Origin: Caulobacteraceae bacterium
GTDB lineage: Bacteria > Pseudomonadota > Alphaproteobacteria > Caulobacterales > Caulobacteraceae
Reading direction: 5' to 3'
Length of the DNA stretch: 7,771 nt
Assembly: GCA_947501315.1 (NCBI GenBank)
Contig: CANMXH010000105.1
Span: 1-7,771, forward strand
A program made the translations under genes and the position numbers. Under the pieces are notes generated by a model. It saw only the letters and a list, made by a program, of their open reading frames with translations. It did not search any database and had not been told where the DNA came from. Positions 1-6,553 of this stretch are shown here, piece after piece; the first letter of the stretch is position 1, and each line of letters starts with the position of its first letter.

Positions 1-5
1 GCAGC

Positions 6-680
6 CTAGCCGCGGAACGGACGGATCAGGATCTCGACCCGGCGATTCTGCGCCTTGCCTTCCGCGGTGGCATTGGAGGTGATCGGGGCGCTTTCGCCGC
101 GGCCGTCAACGTAGACGCGGTCGGCGAGGACGTTACGGCTGACCAGATATTGGGCCACCGACGAGGCGCGACGGCGCGACAGGTCGAGATTGTACTCGTC
201 CGTACCGTCCGAATCCGCGTGGCCGACGATGTCGACGATGGACTGATCATAGCGGTTCAGCACACCGGCCACGTCGTCCAGCGTCGTGTTGAAGCGCGGA
301 TTGATCGACGCCTGGTTGGAGGCGAATGTCACATCGGACGGCATGCGCAGGACCAGATTGTCGCCCTGGCGCGCCACGCCGACGCCTGATCCGGAGAGCT
401 CGGCCTCCAGTTCGCGCTGTTGACGGTCCATGTACTGGCCGACGGCCGCGCCGCCGAGGGCGCCGATGCCGGCACCGATCAGGGCGTTCTTGCGGCCTTC
501 CTCGGAGTTCGAGGTGTTGGTCAGATAGCCCAGCAGGGCCCCGCCCAGGGCACCGGCGATGACGCCCGTGCCGGTATTGTTGCGGCGCGGCGCAGAGCTG
601 TAGGGATCCGCGGTGGTGCAGGCGACCCCGCCCAGAAGGATGGCGATGCTGGCACTGGTGAGGAGAAGCTTGCTGCGCAT
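6..680 (-). CDS. OmpA-family lipoprotein with glycine zipper
   Basis: A 224-residue envelope protein, probably anchored in the outer membrane and binding peptidoglycan non-covalently. Residues 1-20 are a hydrophobic signal with a Cys at 21 (GGVAC). This looks like a lipobox, but Gly at -3 is unusual. Residues 39-83 are a glycine zipper with two Gly/Ala-rich runs (GVIAGALGGALLG and ALIGAGIGALGGAAVG), a pattern known to pack helices in membranes. Residues 117-220 are an OmpA C-terminal domain. It has GHADSDG and LSRRRA, and D156 and R171 lie 15 residues apart like the diaminopimelate-binding Asp/Arg pair of E. coli OmpA. It ends with the typical NRRVEI. The layout resembles the YiaD/Pal-like lipoproteins. 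An AGGA lies 9 nt before the ATG. It is transcribed away from the dioxygenase gene. Function as an envelope tether is inferred from the family. Confidence 0.92.
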   Translation of the reverse strand: MRSKLLLTSASIAILLGGVACTTADPYSSAPRRNNTGTGVIAGALGGALLGYLTNTSNSEEGRKNALIGAGIGALGGAAVGQYMDRQQRELEAELSGSGVGVARQGDNLVLRMPSDVTFASNQASINPRFNTTLDDVAGVLNRYDQSIVDIVGHADSDGTDEYNLDLSRRRASSVAQYLVSRNVLADRVYVDGRGESAPITSNATAEGKAQNRRVEILIRPFRG

Positions 681-819
681 GATGGGGAATCCTGTCTGAA
701 AAATCGGTCTGGCGTCGAAACGCGGGCTTATGGTGAAGGTTCCGACCTGTACCGCGCCTGAACGAACGGGGCGGATCTGATCCTGTCCCGGCTTTGCCAG
801 ATTCGCGCCTTAGGGCGTA

Positions 820-836
820 AGGAACCGTCTGTTCCT
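820..836 (+). promoter_or_regulatory. Short perfect inverted repeat before the dioxygenase gene
   Basis: AGGAAC at 820-825 pairs exactly with GTTCCT at 831-836 across a 5-nt loop. It lies 17 nt before the GTG start at 854. It could be a small operator or an RNA hairpin in the leader. It has no T-run, so it is not a terminator. A 6-bp stem is short enough to be chance. Confidence 0.3.
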
Positions 837-843
837 GAACGAT

Positions 844-847
844 GAGG
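844..847 (+). promoter_or_regulatory. Ribosome binding site that selects the GTG start of the dioxygenase
   Basis: GAGG sits 6 nt before the in-frame GTG at 854. The upstream ATG at 842 has only an AGGA-like element about 17 nt away, which is too far. The GTG start is therefore preferred. Confidence 0.55.
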
Positions 848-853
848 CCTGAA

Positions 854-1828
854 GTGAGCACGACCCCGAGCCCGGAGACCGCAGCCGTGGCCAGCAAGGC
901 GATCGAACCCGTGTCGATGTCTCTCCATGATTCTGACTTCGAGGCGTTCGCCGACCGGCTGGGAACCTCGTTCAAACGCTACGGGTTCGCGGTGATCGCC
1001 GATCACGGCCTCGATGAGGCGGTGATCGACGCAGCCGTCGCCGACACCAAGGCCTTCTTCGCCCTGCCGGAGGAAACCAAGCGTCAGTATCACCAGCCCG
1101 GCACGGGCGGCGCGCGCGGACTGACGCCGTTCGGTGTCGAGGCGGCCAAGGGCGCGGCCACGGTCGACCTGAAGGAGTTCTGGCACGTCGGGCGCGAGCT
1201 GCCGACCGGCCACCCCTATCGCAAATACATGCGCGACAATGTCTGGCCGACCGAGATCGAGGGCTTTCGACCGCACCTGTATGGCATGTTCGCCGCCATG
1301 GACGCCCTGGGCCGCAAGATCCTGCGGGCCATAGCCCGCTACCTGCAACTCGGCGACGACTTCTTCGAGGACAAGGTCGAGATGGGCAATTCGATCCTGA
1401 GGATGCTGCACTATCCGCCGGTCCCCGCCGGCGCTTCGGGTGTCCGGGCCGGGGCTCATGAGGACATCAATGTCATCACCCTTCTGCTCGGTGCCGAGGA
1501 GGCGGGCCTGCAGTTGAAGGACGCCGATGGTGAATGGCTGGATATCGCCCCGCCGCCGGGTGCACTGGTGGTCAATATCGGTGACATGCTGCAGCGGCTG
1601 ACCAACCATGTGCTGCCGTCGACCAGCCACCGGGTGATCAATCCGACGCCGGAGCGGGCCAGCTTCGCCCGCTATTCGACGCCCTTCTTCCTGCATTTCA
1701 ACCCGGACTTCGTCATCGAGACCCTGCCGGGCATGATCTCGGAAACCAATCCCGACCGCTATGCGGGCAAGGCGATCATGGCCGAGGATTTCCTGACCGA
1801 GCGGCTCAGGGAAATCCGTCTGATCTGA
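854..1828 (+). CDS. Isopenicillin N synthase-family Fe(II) dioxygenase
   Basis: A cytosolic non-heme iron oxygenase of 324 residues from the GTG at 854 (328 from the ATG at 842). The N-terminal half matches the DIOX_N region: RYGFAVIADHGL, then AFFALPEETK. The C-terminal half is the jelly-roll 2OG-Fe(II) domain. The iron triad is visible as H202 and D204 (AHEDIN) and H259 (TSHRV). R273 and S275 (ARYST) form the RxS motif that binds the 2-oxoglutarate carboxylate in most members. The end motif YSTPFFLHFNPD is typical of this family. Length is normal and nothing essential is missing. The substrate cannot be told. The name comes from the fold, and no beta-lactam genes are nearby. It is a single plus-strand gene that converges on the TadG-like gene with 15 bp between stops and no obvious terminator hairpin. 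Confidence 0.92.
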   Translation: MSTTPSPETAAVASKAIEPVSMSLHDSDFEAFADRLGTSFKRYGFAVIADHGLDEAVIDAAVADTKAFFALPEETKRQYHQPGTGGARGLTPFGVEAAKGAATVDLKEFWHVGRELPTGHPYRKYMRDNVWPTEIEGFRPHLYGMFAAMDALGRKILRAIARYLQLGDDFFEDKVEMGNSILRMLHYPPVPAGASGVRAGAHEDINVITLLLGAEEAGLQLKDADGEWLDIAPPPGALVVNIGDMLQRLTNHVLPSTSHRVINPTPERASFARYSTPFFLHFNPDFVIETLPGMISETNPDRYAGKAIMAEDFLTERLREIRLI

Positions 1829-1843
1829 CCGGCGCGTCGGGAT

Positions 1844-3736
1844 CTATTTCGAGATTCTCAGCCTGGTGATGTCGCGCCCGATCTCGGCGAAGGCTGCGGA
1901 GAGGTCGGACCCGCTGGCGGGAAGATGGGCGTGTTGCGCGCTGGTGGCGCAATCGGCCAGCAGGGCCGCTGCGTTGCCGCCCCGGGAAATCTGGAAGCCG
2001 ACCGTGTAGACGATGACGCCCGCCGCCTTCATGCCTTCGCACAGGGCCTGCCCCTGGGCGAAAGGGTCACCATTGGTCGCATTCTGATTGATCTTGTCGC
2101 GGTACCCGCCGGAGCCTGCTCCTGCGTCCACCGCGATGACGCCGCTGTTGTAGGGGGTGTTGAACTCACCGTCGGTCATGATGATGACGGCCTTCAACGT
2201 ATCCTCGGGCTCATAGGCGCCTGCCGGGCTGCCGGGCCAGAGGCCGTTGAAGTTCGGCGATACGGCGTACCAGCCCCAGGCCATGCCGATCTGGCCTGCG
2301 GTGGAGCCGGTGACGGACAGGCCGCGGATAAGGGACTTCAGCGCCGCTCGGTCGCTGCTGAGCGGCAGGATGGTCGCAGACGGGCAGGGGTTGCCCAAGG
2401 TTGACGGATAGTTGCGCCCGACCGGGGCCGCGGCGTCAGGCGCGGCATCGGTATAGGCCTGACGGCCCGTGCGTTCGCTGACGCAGGTGCTGGTTTCAAG
2501 CGCGCGCAATTCACCCGAAGAATTGTAGAAGACCCGCCATTGGCAGCCGTCCTGGCCGCACCAGCTGGAGCCGCCGGATGTATGGGTCCCCCATTCCGCG
2601 CCGTTGACGCCGATCGAATAGGTACCGCTCGTGACATGGGAGACGATAAAGGGCCGGTTGTTGACCTCGTTCATGCCGTTGACCCCTGTGAGGTAGACCC
2701 CGTCTCCGTTCGTGAGCCCATGGCTCGCAGCGGTCACCCGAATCGTGCAGTCCGAAAGACGGCACTTTCGCACCTCGCCCCTGCTGATATAGTTGCCATA
2801 ACTGTTGGTTTGCACGGTTGCCCAGGATGAACCGTTCCACGACTGCAGGGAAAAGCTGGTGTCACTGATCTTCTGGACCCGGAAGGCGCGATTGTTCACC
2901 TGCGACATACCGGAGACGTTCCGGATCCAGACATAGTCATTGGTCTGGAGATCGTGGCCGGAGGAGGTGGTGACCACGCCTATGCTGGCGCGGGTGATAT
3001 TGCTGATGTTCCTGGCGCTGGAGGCCGCCCATTCCATGTCCGAGATCGCCCGGGCTCCGATGGGGGTCCCGCGGGCGCCGTTGGCATAGGCCCCGAGATT
3101 GACCCCCACCGAATAGGGTACGATCGCCATCCGAGTGTAGAACGGCGTCTGGACGTCCTGAACCACAATGTCGACCAACTGGGTTGCCGCCGCCTTGAGG
3201 TCAACGATGCGTCGTCCTCCCATGGAACCCGTGATGTCGAGTACGAGTCCGACCTCGATGTTCTTGGCCGAGCGGTCGACCTCGGAATCGGCGCCGACCA
3301 GCAGGTATTCGTCCATGAACCGGCCATAGGGCGGCAGGACGATGTGGGCGACCAAGGTCTTTACGGACACCTTGGATGTGGCGATCACGACATTGTCGTC
3401 ATTCATGACGAAGCTGGTATCGTCCTCGCTGAGGGTGACCTCCGGAAAGGCTTTAAGGTTGGCTTTCAAAGCCACCAGCCCGACGCGCTGCAGGTCGGAA
3501 TTGGCCGTATAGGGCGAACGCGCGGCTGCGAGGGCGGCGGCGTCCAGCGCGTCCTGAAGATTGGCGCGCACAGTCGAGGCGCGATGGATGTCCACGCCGC
3601 CGACCGCCATCATGATCAGAACCGGCAGGCTGATCGCGAACATCAGGGCGACATTGCCGCCGGAATTGTCGGCCAGGCGACGGGTGAACGCCGACAAGGG
3701 CCGGCTCATGCCCTTCATCCAGGTTTTCAGCCCCAT
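1844..3736 (-). CDS. TadG-like pilus/adhesion protein with split von Willebrand A domain
   Basis: A membrane-anchored protein of 630 residues from the ATG at 3736. A GTG at 3775 would add 13 residues but lacks a clear ribosome site, and an ATG at 3709 is also possible. Residues 1-26 are basic, and residues 30-48 form one membrane segment with the TadE/TadG-like pattern GGNVALMFAISLPVL. A helical stretch (DALDAAALAAARS) follows. The vWA domain begins near residue 159, with MIDAS motif DITGSM (D167, T169, S171) and the later MIDAS Asp in MTDGEFN (D522). Between them lies an insert of roughly 200 residues with two FCCH-like repeats (259-297 and 337-375) and two CX4C cysteine pairs. The stretch from STCVSERTG to AGQIGMAWGWY is, from memory, typical of alphaproteobacterial TadG-like proteins. 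No tadA, tadB, tadC or flp gene is in view, so a pilus role is inferred from the family only. Calcium- or magnesium-dependent adhesion is plausible. Confidence 0.9.
   Translation of the reverse strand: MGLKTWMKGMSRPLSAFTRRLADNSGGNVALMFAISLPVLIMMAVGGVDIHRASTVRANLQDALDAAALAAARSPYTANSDLQRVGLVALKANLKAFPEVTLSEDDTSFVMNDDNVVIATSKVSVKTLVAHIVLPPYGRFMDEYLLVGADSEVDRSAKNIEVGLVLDITGSMGGRRIVDLKAAATQLVDIVVQDVQTPFYTRMAIVPYSVGVNLGAYANGARGTPIGARAISDMEWAASSARNISNITRASIGVVTTSSGHDLQTNDYVWIRNVSGMSQVNNRAFRVQKISDTSFSLQSWNGSSWATVQTNSYGNYISRGEVRKCRLSDCTIRVTAASHGLTNGDGVYLTGVNGMNEVNNRPFIVSHVTSGTYSIGVNGAEWGTHTSGGSSWCGQDGCQWRVFYNSSGELRALETSTCVSERTGRQAYTDAAPDAAAPVGRNYPSTLGNPCPSATILPLSSDRAALKSLIRGLSVTGSTAGQIGMAWGWYAVSPNFNGLWPGSPAGAYEPEDTLKAVIIMTDGEFNTPYNSGVIAVDAGAGSGGYRDKINQNATNGDPFAQGQALCEGMKAAGVIVYTVGFQISRGGNAAALLADCATSAQHAHLPASGSDLSAAFAEIGRDITRLRISK
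2612..2728 (-). repeat. FCCH-like protein module, copy 2, inside the vWA domain
   Basis: This encodes residues 337-375 of the TadG-like protein (ASHGLTNGD ... VNGMNEVNNRPF ... TYSI). It starts 78 residues after copy 1 and is a diverged duplicate, with no long stretch of DNA identity. A CX4C cysteine pair lies on each side of it (residues 325/330 and 393/398), which may lock this module by disulfides. Confidence 0.65.
2846..2962 (-). repeat. FCCH-like protein module, copy 1, inside the vWA domain
   Basis: This encodes residues 259-297 of the TadG-like protein (SGHDLQTND ... VSGMSQVNNRAF ... SFSL). It aligns without gaps to copy 2, with 14 of 39 residues identical by hand count, including H, L, D, GM, VNNR and F. 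The pattern (H-x-L, then GM, then VNxRxF) resembles modules annotated as ubiquitin-activating-E1 FCCH domains in bacterial and phage surface proteins. That family name is from memory and unconfirmed. Confidence 0.65.
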
Positions 3737-3858
3737 GGCCAGACCCGCTGCTGATCGCGGGTGCAAGGCGCACACACTCGACCGCGCCAGATTGAACCGG
3801 TTCGGTTAAGGGAATGCCCAACGCCAAGGGTTAATGCGATCGCCCTTCGATGCGAGCG
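3737..3858 (-). promoter_or_regulatory. Upstream region of the TadG-like gene with GGTTAA pair and palindrome
   Basis: The 122 bp between the M2 peptidase stop and the TadG-like ATG hold three notable elements. GGTTAA occurs at 3804-3809 and again at 3829-3834, which reads TTAACC on the coding strand, with starts 25 bp apart. A perfect palindrome, GAACCGGTTC, sits at 3794-3803 beside the first copy. GCGATCGC at 3836-3843 lies in the loop and edge of a weak AAGGG/CCCTT stem (3826-3847) that has no T-run. TTAACC is the half-site of the CtrA regulator in Caulobacter relatives, but the strict TTAA-N7-TTAA spacing is absent. A promoter here is likely. CtrA control is a guess. Confidence 0.4.
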
Positions 3859-5754
3859 TCAGGCCTCCCAGCCGCAATCCTTGCTGCGGTTCTGGACGGT
3901 CAGCCAGGCGTTCAGCGGGGCGAAATAGTCGGCCACCGCCGAGGCGTCATTCTCGCGCTGTCCGGTGAAGGCCTCCATCGCCTCGGGCCACGGACGGGAC
4001 TGGCCCATCTCCATCATGGCGTTGAAGCGCGCCCCGACGTCCTTGTTTCCGTAAACCGAGCAACGGTGCAGCGGTCCGGTCCAGCCGGCCTGTTCGCAGG
4101 CCGCACGATGGAACTGGAACTGGTAGATATGGGCCAGGAAGTAGCGGGTGTAAGGCGTATTGCCGGGTATGTGGTATTTGGCACCCGCATCGAAGGCACC
4201 CGCCGGACGCGGTCCTGGCGGGACAAGGCCCTGGTAGCGCAGCATATTGGCCGACCAGGCGTCATTGTATTCGGTCGGGCTGGTCTCGCCGTTGAACACC
4301 CCCCAGCGCCAGCGATCGACCATCAGGCCGAACGGCATGAAGGCGATCTTGTCGAGCGCCATCTTGAGCAGGAAGGGTATGTCCTCGGCCTCACCCGGCA
4401 CGGTCTGCAGCAGGCCGATCTGGTTCAGATAGGTCGGGGTCAGGGCCGACAGGCCGACGAAGTCGCCGATCGCCTCGTGGAAGCCGTCGTTCGCCCCGTT
4501 CTTGAACAGGAAGGGCTGATCCTTGTAGGCGCGCTGGTAGTAGTTGTGCCCCAGCTCATGGTGGACCGTATAGAAGTCCTCGGCATTGACCTCGGTGCAC
4601 ATCTTGATGCGGATGTCCTCGAGGTTGTCGAGGTCCCAGGCCGAGGCGTGGCAGACGACTTCGCGGTCGCGCGGCCGGGTGATCTGGCTACGCTCCCAGA
4701 AGGTCCGGGGCAGCGCGGGCAGGCCCATGGAGACGTAGAAGCCCTCGCCGGTCTCGACCATCCTGCGCGCATCATGGCCCGCGGCGACCAGCCGCTCGGT
4801 CAGGTCATAGCTGGAGCCACCGCCCGTCGCCGGGGCCACGACGTCATAGATATTGCCCCACTGCTGCGACCACATATTGCCCAGCAGGTCGGCGCGGATC
4901 GGACCCTGGTCCGGCTGGACGGCGTCGCCGTAGCGGGCGTTCAGGCGTCCGCGCACATAGCAGTGCAGGTTTTCGTAGAAGGGTTTGACCTGGGCCCACA
5001 GCCGGTCGGTCTCGGCGGCGAAGGCGTCCGGCTCCATGTCATAGCCGGCACGCCACATGGCCCCGGTGTCGGCGAAGCCCAGCTCGACGGCACCCTCATT
5101 GGCGATCTCGACCATACGGGCGTAGTCGGGCGCCATGACCGGGGAAATGGTGCGCCAGCCTTCATACAGGGCGCGCGCCTCGGCCGGATCACGGGTCGTG
5201 GCCAGAAGGGCTGAGGCTTCCTCAAGCGTGATCTGACGGCCCTGGTATTCGAATTTTCCGGTGGCGTAGGTCGAGTCCAGCCGGGTGGTGATCTCGGCCA
5301 GCTCGCCTGCGGCGCCGGGGCGGTTGGGGGCCGGCAGGACGATACCGAGCCGCAGCAGGTTCAGTTTGCGGCGCACATCGGCCGGAACCTCGACCCCGTT
5401 GAACGCCGCCGCGCCATTGGCCAGTTCGACCTGCAGCTCGGTGTATTCAGCGTTGACCCGGCTCTCCAGCCACATGGTGTCATAGGTGATGTTGGTGGCC
5501 CGGCTCCACTGGATACGGGCGGCCTCCTCGCTGAGGGCGGCCAGGCGGGTCTCGGCGGTGGCGACGAAGGCGATGGCGTCCGCGGCGGTCGGGACGGCGG
5601 CGGCGGCCTCCATGGCGCGCACCGCTGCGGCGACGGCGCCCTCATCGACCGATGCCGTGTCCATCGCTTCATCGGTCATGCCGAGGCTGGCGCAGCCGGC
5701 CAGACCGAGGGTCAGGGCGCAGGCGGCGGCGGCCGTCATCAGGGTTCGTTTCAT
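3859..5754 (-). CDS. M2-family (ACE-like) zinc peptidyl-dipeptidase lipoprotein
   Basis: A 631-residue zinc metallopeptidase of the angiotensin-converting-enzyme family, which removes dipeptides from peptide C-termini. Residues 1-20 are a lipoprotein signal with a classical lipobox (LAGC, Cys21), so it should be membrane-anchored on the periplasmic side. The zinc site is H399-E400-x-x-H403 (HELGH) with E427 as third ligand, 28 residues after the first His as in human ACE. Other ACE active-site residues are present at matching spacing: Q297 (NMWSQ), H369-A370-S371-A372 (CHASAW), K526, H528, Y535 and Y538 (KYHIPGNTPYTRY). R537 corresponds to the chloride-binding Arg. Length fits single-domain bacterial members. 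A strong GGAGGAA (5761-5767) precedes the ATG. It follows mtgA after 82 bp and could be read from that transcript or alone. The natural substrate is unknown; periplasmic peptide scavenging is likely. Confidence 0.97.
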   Translation of the reverse strand: MKRTLMTAAAACALTLGLAGCASLGMTDEAMDTASVDEGAVAAAVRAMEAAAAVPTAADAIAFVATAETRLAALSEEAARIQWSRATNITYDTMWLESRVNAEYTELQVELANGAAAFNGVEVPADVRRKLNLLRLGIVLPAPNRPGAAGELAEITTRLDSTYATGKFEYQGRQITLEEASALLATTRDPAEARALYEGWRTISPVMAPDYARMVEIANEGAVELGFADTGAMWRAGYDMEPDAFAAETDRLWAQVKPFYENLHCYVRGRLNARYGDAVQPDQGPIRADLLGNMWSQQWGNIYDVVAPATGGGSSYDLTERLVAAGHDARRMVETGEGFYVSMGLPALPRTFWERSQITRPRDREVVCHASAWDLDNLEDIRIKMCTEVNAEDFYTVHHELGHNYYQRAYKDQPFLFKNGANDGFHEAIGDFVGLSALTPTYLNQIGLLQTVPGEAEDIPFLLKMALDKIAFMPFGLMVDRWRWGVFNGETSPTEYNDAWSANMLRYQGLVPPGPRPAGAFDAGAKYHIPGNTPYTRYFLAHIYQFQFHRAACEQAGWTGPLHRCSVYGNKDVGARFNAMMEMGQSRPWPEAMEAFTGQRENDASAVADYFAPLNAWLTVQNRSKDCGWEA

Positions 5755-5760
5755 GGGGTG

Positions 5761-5767
5761 TTCCTCC
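5761..5767 (-). promoter_or_regulatory. Strong ribosome binding site of the M2 peptidase gene
   Basis: On the minus strand this reads GGAGGAA. The GGAGG core ends 8 nt before the ATG at 5754. It is the clearest ribosome site in the window and fixes the lipoprotein start. Confidence 0.8.
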
Positions 5768-5770
5768 GTG

Positions 5771-5787
5771 CGCGGTCTGGTGCCGCG
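5771..5787 (-). promoter_or_regulatory. Small hairpin just before the M2 peptidase ribosome site
   Basis: CGCGG at 5771-5775 and CCGCG at 5783-5787 form a 5-bp stem with a 7-nt loop, 3 nt from the TTCCTCC complement of the ribosome site. There is no T-run on the coding strand, so it is not a standard terminator. It may affect translation or processing, or be chance in GC-rich DNA. Confidence 0.2.
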
Positions 5788-5836
5788 TCGCCGGGCGTAT
5801 CGGAGGCCAGCGAAGCGGGTCCGTCAAGCGGAGCGG

Positions 5837-6550
5837 TTAGCCCGTCACACAGGCGGCCAGACCCTGTTCCCGCACCGTGCCCATGGCGGCCTGGATGCGC
5901 GAGGTGCGGCGGCGGACATAGGGGCCGGGCGAGGAGGCGCTGTAGCGACGCGGGGAGGGCAGGATGGCGGCCAGTCGGGCGGCCTCGCGGGCGGTCAGCG
6001 CGTCCGCCGACTTGCCGAACCAGTGCTGGGCAGCAGCCTCGGCACCATAGACGCCCGGGGCCCATTCGGCGACATTGAGATAGACCTCCATGATCCGCCG
6101 TTTGCCCCATACGGTCTCGATGGCGACGGTGTAGCCGGCCTCAAGCCCCTTGCGGATCCAGTCGCGGCCCGGCCACAGGAAGACGTTCTTCGCGGTCTGC
6201 TGACTGATTGTCGAACCGCCGCGAATACGGCCCGACCCGCGCTTCTCGGCCCGGGCATTGGCCTGCAGTGCGCGTTCAATGGCCTTCATGTCGAAGCCGT
6301 TGTGGGCGCAGAAGGTTGAATCCTCGGAGGCAATGACGGCCTGGACCAGCCGGGGCGAGATGTCGTCCAGCGACCGCCAGCGGTACGACAGGCCCTCGCC
6401 CTCGATCGCGCGGCTGACCATCAGGAAGGTAGCCGGTGGGGCGACCCAGCGCTGGATGACCACGCCGCCGGCACCCAGCAGGACCAGCAGCAGGAACAGG
6501 GTCAGCAGAGGCCGGTGTTTCCGGCGGTCGGGGGCGCTCGCCATCGTCAA
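5837..6550 (-). CDS. mtgA: Monofunctional biosynthetic peptidoglycan transglycosylase
   Basis: A glycosyltransferase family 51 enzyme that polymerises lipid II into glycan strands at the outer face of the inner membrane, with no transpeptidase domain. It has 237 residues from a TTG at 6550, or 235 from the ATG at 6544. GAGG lies 8 nt before the TTG but 14 nt before the ATG, so the TTG is slightly preferred. A basic N-terminus is followed by one membrane anchor (about residues 15-33). The GT51 motifs appear in order: ASEDSTFCAHNGFD with catalytic E76 and D77; GGSTISQQTAKN (111-122); RKGLE (133-137) with the second conserved Glu; and KRRIMEVYLN (150-159). YGAEAAAQHWFGK follows. Length is normal for MtgA. 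It starts 3 bp after the carbonic anhydrase stop, so the two are probably co-transcribed and translationally coupled. Confidence 0.96.
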   Translation of the reverse strand: MTMASAPDRRKHRPLLTLFLLLVLLGAGGVVIQRWVAPPATFLMVSRAIEGEGLSYRWRSLDDISPRLVQAVIASEDSTFCAHNGFDMKAIERALQANARAEKRGSGRIRGGSTISQQTAKNVFLWPGRDWIRKGLEAGYTVAIETVWGKRRIMEVYLNVAEWAPGVYGAEAAAQHWFGKSADALTAREAARLAAILPSPRRYSASSPGPYVRRRTSRIQAAMGTVREQGLAACVTG

Positions 6551-6553
6551 GCG

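Larger units (their letters stand above)
681..853. promoter_or_regulatory. Divergent intergenic region with promoters for both flanking genes
   Basis: This 173-bp gap separates the leftward OmpA lipoprotein gene from the rightward dioxygenase gene, so it should carry both promoters. I cannot assign convincing -35/-10 boxes. Visible elements are two GANTC sites (687-691 and 800-804), the methylation target of CcrM in Caulobacter-type alphaproteobacteria, and a perfect hairpin at 820-836. A 9-bp direct repeat, CCTGAACGA, occurs at 757-765 and 834-842 and may be chance. Confidence 0.5.

Noticed and set aside
794..822. TTGCCA as a -35 box for the dioxygenase
   Set aside because: No acceptable -10 sequence lies 16-18 nt downstream.
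247..975. A 242-codon minus-strand open frame across the OmpA gene start and the divergent gap
   Set aside because: It overlaps the OmpA lipoprotein in another frame on the same strand and has a low-complexity Arg/His-rich product.
728..1696. A 322-codon minus-strand open frame opposite the dioxygenase gene
   Set aside because: It is antisense to a clear 2OG-Fe(II) oxygenase, and its product is rich in Arg and Gly with no domain signature.
1829..1843. Possible bidirectional terminator between the convergent dioxygenase and TadG-like genes
   Set aside because: Only 15 bp, with a 3-bp CCG/CGG stem and no T-run; not enough to call.
2954..3754. A 266-codon plus-strand open frame opposite the TadG-like gene
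   Set aside because: His/Asp/Gly-rich composition without motifs, antisense to the membrane segment and MIDAS region of a recognised gene.
3836..3843. GCGATCGC octamer, as in the cyanobacterial HIP1 repeat
   Set aside because: A single copy in a GC-rich, non-cyanobacterial context is not evidence of HIP1.
3850..5214. A 454-codon plus-strand open frame opposite the M2 peptidase gene
   Set aside because: It lies wholly antisense to a gene with full catalytic motifs, has no recognisable domain, and long antisense open frames are expected in GC-rich DNA.
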